Assembly (NCBI GenBank): GCA_017303335.1
Contig: JAFLBK010000001.1
Span: 873,001-937,000, forward strand
Direction of reading: 5' to 3'
Source: Chitinophagales bacterium
GTDB lineage: Bacteria > Bacteroidota > Bacteroidia > Chitinophagales > Chitinophagaceae
DNA: 64,000 bases
Shown: piece by piece, positions 63,506 through 64,000 of the stretch
How the letters are laid out: every line of letters begins with the position of its first letter
Position numbering within the stretch: position 1 is the stretch's first letter
Made by a program: the position numbers and the translations under genes
The notes under the pieces: model-generated
Told to the model about the DNA's origin: nothing
Seen by the model: only the letters and a program-made list of their open reading frames with translations
The model's database searches: none

Positions 63506-64000
63506 TCAATAAACGATCTTGTCGAGAAAAAGGGTGCTGTATTTATACCAGAAAGGCGGTGGAATGAGCGACCGGTTCCGGTATTGCGACTTGCGTACGA
63601 TCCACGCGTATTCGTTATACCATACCAGATCTATGAGTACGCTTGATTTGAATCCTTCATAATAATTGACCGGTATATCGCCAATACCGGTTGGGAGGGT
63701 GTCTTTTACTCCTTTTACGATAAAGTTCTCGGGACCGCCTTCGTTATACGTGGTATAGCTGTCGCCCAGCGAGGCTGGATCCTTGCAGAAAAGGTTGGAT
63801 GCGCTGTTGGCGTATTGATATAAACCATCGGCCTTGCTTTTCAGGTAATAAACCGTTGTATCCGCATCCACATCAATAATCCGGAGCCATGTTTCACCGC
63901 CCAGCGTGTCGAGGCTCTTGGCTTTATAGGTAAGTATGAACGACTGGTACAGGCTTCCGTCCTGGTGGTATATATAATACCGATAGGTCCAGGTTGTGCC
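63506..64000 (-). CDS. Protein of unknown function, N-terminus outside the window
   Basis: The frame is open to the window edge, and about 164 C-terminal residues are visible, not only the 121 after the first possible internal start. Beta-rich sequence with many Tyr and Trp ('DTTVYYLKSKADGLYQYAN', 'IPVNYYEGFKSSVLI') suggests a secreted or lipoprotein domain. No family recognised. Confidence 0.55.
   Translation of the reverse strand, partial: GTTWTYRYYIYHQDGSLYQSFILTYKAKSLDTLGGETWLRIIDVDADTTVYYLKSKADGLYQYANSASNLFCKDPASLGDSYTTYNEGGPENFIVKGVKDTLPTGIGDIPVNYYEGFKSSVLIDLVWYNEYAWIVRKSQYRNRSLIPPPFWYKYSTLFLDKIVY

Noticed and set aside
1..64000. CRISPR arrays, rRNA genes and insertion-sequence transposases
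   Set aside because: No regularly spaced repeats, rRNA sequence or transposase-like frame was seen on either strand.

Overview
The window looks like a chromosome fragment from a Bacteroidota bacterium, most likely a member of Chitinophagaceae. The evidence is the family content (GH3-like acyl-adenylase, S46 dipeptidyl peptidase, DUF4369/thioredoxin lipid-face proteins, many 'MKK...' secreted beta-barrels, tandem ECF sigma factors, a two-component kinase with a periplasmic propeller). Host genes also lack Shine-Dalgarno (SD) sequences and start after A/T-rich leaders, as is usual in this phylum. No rRNA or species-level marker is present apart from recA and cysS, so the family assignment is inference.

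Region 1 (1 to about 13.6 kb) is accessory, A/T-richer DNA. It carries part of a conjugative integrative element: the end of a type IV coupling protein, a membrane protein, a MOBF (TrwC-type) relaxase-helicase and a small partner gene. A leftward-transcribed stability module follows: AlpA-like excisionase, toprim primase, RadC, two small proteins and an ArdC antirestriction protein. At 8.1-8.4 kb lies an attachment-site-like block: the 3' half of a tRNA-Lys(UUU) gene with an encoded CCA, bracketed by two copies of a 48-bp repeat built from 11-bp units. Next come a P4-type tyrosine integrase and a two-gene Gabija anti-phage system (GajA OLD-family ATPase/toprim nuclease and GajB UvrD-like helicase). 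An intact tRNA(CAU) with its terminator marks the transition to host DNA. The stability module has strong SD sequences, whereas the conjugation genes, Gabija and host genes do not, which suggests a mosaic with a foreign donor.

Region 2 (13.7-42.6 kb) is ordinary chromosome. It holds a long PurF-type amidotransferase, S1/P1 nuclease, a phytase-like lipoprotein, a SixA-like phosphatase, an EamA exporter, recA, a structured RNA candidate (6S-like) between recA and a sigma factor gene, two tandem ECF sigma factors, a PDZ-alpha/beta hydrolase, UvrD/PcrA helicase, a NifU-type Fe-S scaffold and two related M23 peptidases. It also holds a DJ-1/alpha-beta hydrolase fusion divergent from an HxlR regulator, a tightly overlapped nicotinamide riboside salvage operon (pnuC, tag, a 59-residue membrane protein, a NadR-type kinase with a CTG start), a monofunctional transglycosylase, a LysE exporter, GH3 and an S46 peptidase.

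Region 3 (42.7-64 kb) holds an OsmC/rhodanese pair, two separate two-component systems (NarL type with propeller kinase; LytTR type with LytS-like kinase), a CYTH protein, free-methionine sulfoxide reductase, AlkA with a basic tail, a fasciclin lipoprotein, cysS, an EEP-family phosphohydrolase, a rhomboid pair of which one lacks the catalytic serine, RlmD, a thioredoxin-like protein paired with a SurA-like isomerase, a beta-barrel, metF and a partial gene at the right edge. All functional calls come from reading motifs by eye; no database search was run.
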